Source: Sinonovacula constricta | Lineage: Eukaryota; Mollusca; Bivalvia; Cardiida; Solecurtidae | Assembly: GCA_007844125.1 (NCBI GenBank) | Contig: CM017564.1 | Coordinates: forward strand, 10,550,020 to 10,614,019 | Direction of reading: 5' to 3' | DNA length: 64,000 nt | Made by a program: the position numbers and the translations under genes | Notes under the pieces: model-generated | Databases searched by the model: none | What the model was told of the DNA's origin: nothing | What the model saw: the letters and a program-made list of their open reading frames with translations, nothing else | Shown: positions 62,558 to 64,000 of the stretch, piece after piece | How the letters are laid out: each line of letters opens with the position of its first letter | Position numbering within the stretch: position 1 is the first letter of the stretch

Positions 62558-63579
62558 TGTTCTTCTCTGAACATCAAGACTTGTTTAATGTTGTTTTTAT
62601 TATTAAATTTGTGCTAACATAACAGTGTTTATAATTATCGTCTTTTTGGTTTCACTGCCTAGGCAATCATACCAAAGAAACGTCTGAAGACAAAATAGTA
62701 CCTGGAAATTACTAAAAAAAATCCGTCAACATAAAAGAGAAAGTCTTGAAGTTGTTTTATATAAACCTGAAAAATCTTTCTCAAGATCTGATTGAAATGA
62801 CTTGTTTTAGGCTTGATTCTATAAAATATGGTATTAAAACCGCTCCTATTTGTCATGCAATGTTTCTGATAACGTGAAGCATAAACACGTTTATCCTGTC
62901 ACAATCTTCAAACAAACGACGACCTAAGAAACCTAGGCTGATCACTAATCACTTTCATGCTACAAGAGTAATTCCAAACAGGTTACCAAGCCAACTGTCT
63001 TTATTTCAATTTACGCAAGTAGGTTCAACCGTGTTTTGTTTTGTTTTTAATTACTCTAACTATTTATCTATGCGTGATTGGAATTAATATTGCAGTGACT
63101 TTAATACTTGGTTAATTGACAATTACAATCTGTTTGAAGCAATGTTTGTATTTATTAGCACATTGTTGTTTCTAAAGTGTCCCTGTTTAATATTTAATTC
63201 GCCTTTTGTTTGACTTGCAACACGTTAAACGCTTTTAAAAAGGGTGTCTGTGACACAGTTCATATTCACACAAGGACATGAACACGTGGCAATACACGCG
63301 TTTGTTCTTGTAGGATGGCTTTAGCGCAAGATTTTATTGACAAAAGGAAATAAGGTAGTAAACAAAGACTCCACTTAAAAGTGGATATGGCAAAACGTCT
63401 TTAATAGACATTAATGTTCGTAATTTGACACCAAATCAATTATTCTAACGGTAGATCATAAACAACTATTATCTGACAAGGGCGCACAATCTGTGTTTAT
63501 TTATTGCGTTATCTTGAAACATACATAAACTAGATAACCTACTAAATGGAGTACTTAAAAGTGTCAAATACCTTATTTA
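62558..63579. other. AT-rich intergenic DNA, nothing recognised
   Basis: No supported gene or repeat copy was seen. Confidence 0.55.
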
Positions 63580-63581
63580 GC

Positions 63582-63602
63582 GGCATATATATATATATAT
63601 AT
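63582..63602. repeat. Short (AT)n run
   Basis: About ten AT units in AT-rich sequence. Confidence 0.9.
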
Positions 63603-63940
63603 TTAACAAACAATATAATATGCGGTTGAGTTATTTGCAATCGTGAAAAGTCTGCGTTGAATACTTATATAAAACAAAGATTACGTGTATTATTGACAGG
63701 TAAAGTAATACGAAAATGATTCAATTATTATGAAAATAATTTCCTTATTATGGCAATTGTTGTATTATTTACATTTGTTTATCATTTACTTAGGATATTA
63801 AGGAAATAATAGAAAATAGTATATATGTGTCTTTTTAAGTAACCAGCTATTCTAAAAACTGTTATGATTCGTTAATGCAATTTAAAATTCACAGAAGCAC
63901 CAAAATAACGGAGCGCTAGAGACATTCACTTCCGGAAGTT
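63603..63940. other. AT-rich intergenic DNA, nothing recognised
   Basis: No supported gene or repeat copy was seen. Confidence 0.5.
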
Positions 63941-64000
63941 TTCTTGTTGTTGATTGCTTGTTTGTTTGTTTGTTGTTGTTTTCTGTTGTTGTTGTTTTCT
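63941..64000. repeat. GTT/TTTG-rich run at the window edge
   Basis: Imperfect TTTG and GTT units run to the end of the window. This could be the tail of a retroposon on the minus strand whose body lies outside the window. Confidence 0.6.

Overview
This is a 64 kb stretch of AT-rich, intron- and repeat-dominated animal nuclear DNA. The mix of repeats (tRNA-derived SINEs, L2/CR1-type and other non-LTR LINE remnants, long GATA, TA and GA microsatellites) and the type of receptor gene suggest a lophotrochozoan, most likely a bivalve mollusc. That placement is inference from repeat style, not from a marker gene. There is no sign of bacterial operons, CRISPR arrays or phage genes.

Only one convincing protein-coding gene is visible: an uninterrupted 495-codon class A G-protein-coupled receptor on the + strand (33164-34651), peptide-receptor-like and perhaps FMRFamide-receptor-like. 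A probable 3' splice site (33109-33110) lies just upstream in the 5' leader, so the mRNA may have a noncoding 5' exon outside the region I can resolve. The receptor lacks both cysteines of the usual TM3-ECL2 disulfide and has variant TM3, TM4 and TM7 signatures. A 40-codon open stretch at 30578-30700 is a weak candidate exon.

The rest is transposon debris and simple repeats. The dominant item is a dispersed family, called here the ACCGGT-core element, with about 14 full or partial copies on both strands between 1.9 kb and 54.8 kb. The best copies are about 570-600 bp (15181-15781 and the reverse copy 9258-9830). Its conserved core has a 7-bp-stem hairpin, then the palindrome AAACCGGTTT, then AGAGCTCT. 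No protein is encoded, and two subfamilies share the core but differ around it. Two copies at 54548-54805 form a head-to-head palindrome.

Other mobile elements are: SINE-A (two tRNA-derived copies with target-site duplications, 23355-23646 and 45602-45910); SINE-B (a second tRNA-derived family on the minus strand at 2495-2720, 28431-28610 and 58240-58440, plus a solo 3' end at 60914-60965); SINE-C (13000-13285); an L2/CR1-type LINE missing its RT core (4012-4980); a decayed LINE 3' pol end (21330-22010); and an unclassified repeat present twice (11799-12390 and 19232-19725).

By region: 0-33 kb is intergenic with most element copies; 33-35.3 kb is the receptor and its 3' flank; 35.3-52.7 kb is intergenic with scattered copies and a 106-bp tandem duplication; 52.7-64 kb is rich in microsatellites, ending in a complex TTAG/TTTA/CAGT array at 61.8-62.56 kb. 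All similarity between copies was judged by eye, so boundaries are approximate to within about 5-20 bases unless a target-site duplication fixes them.
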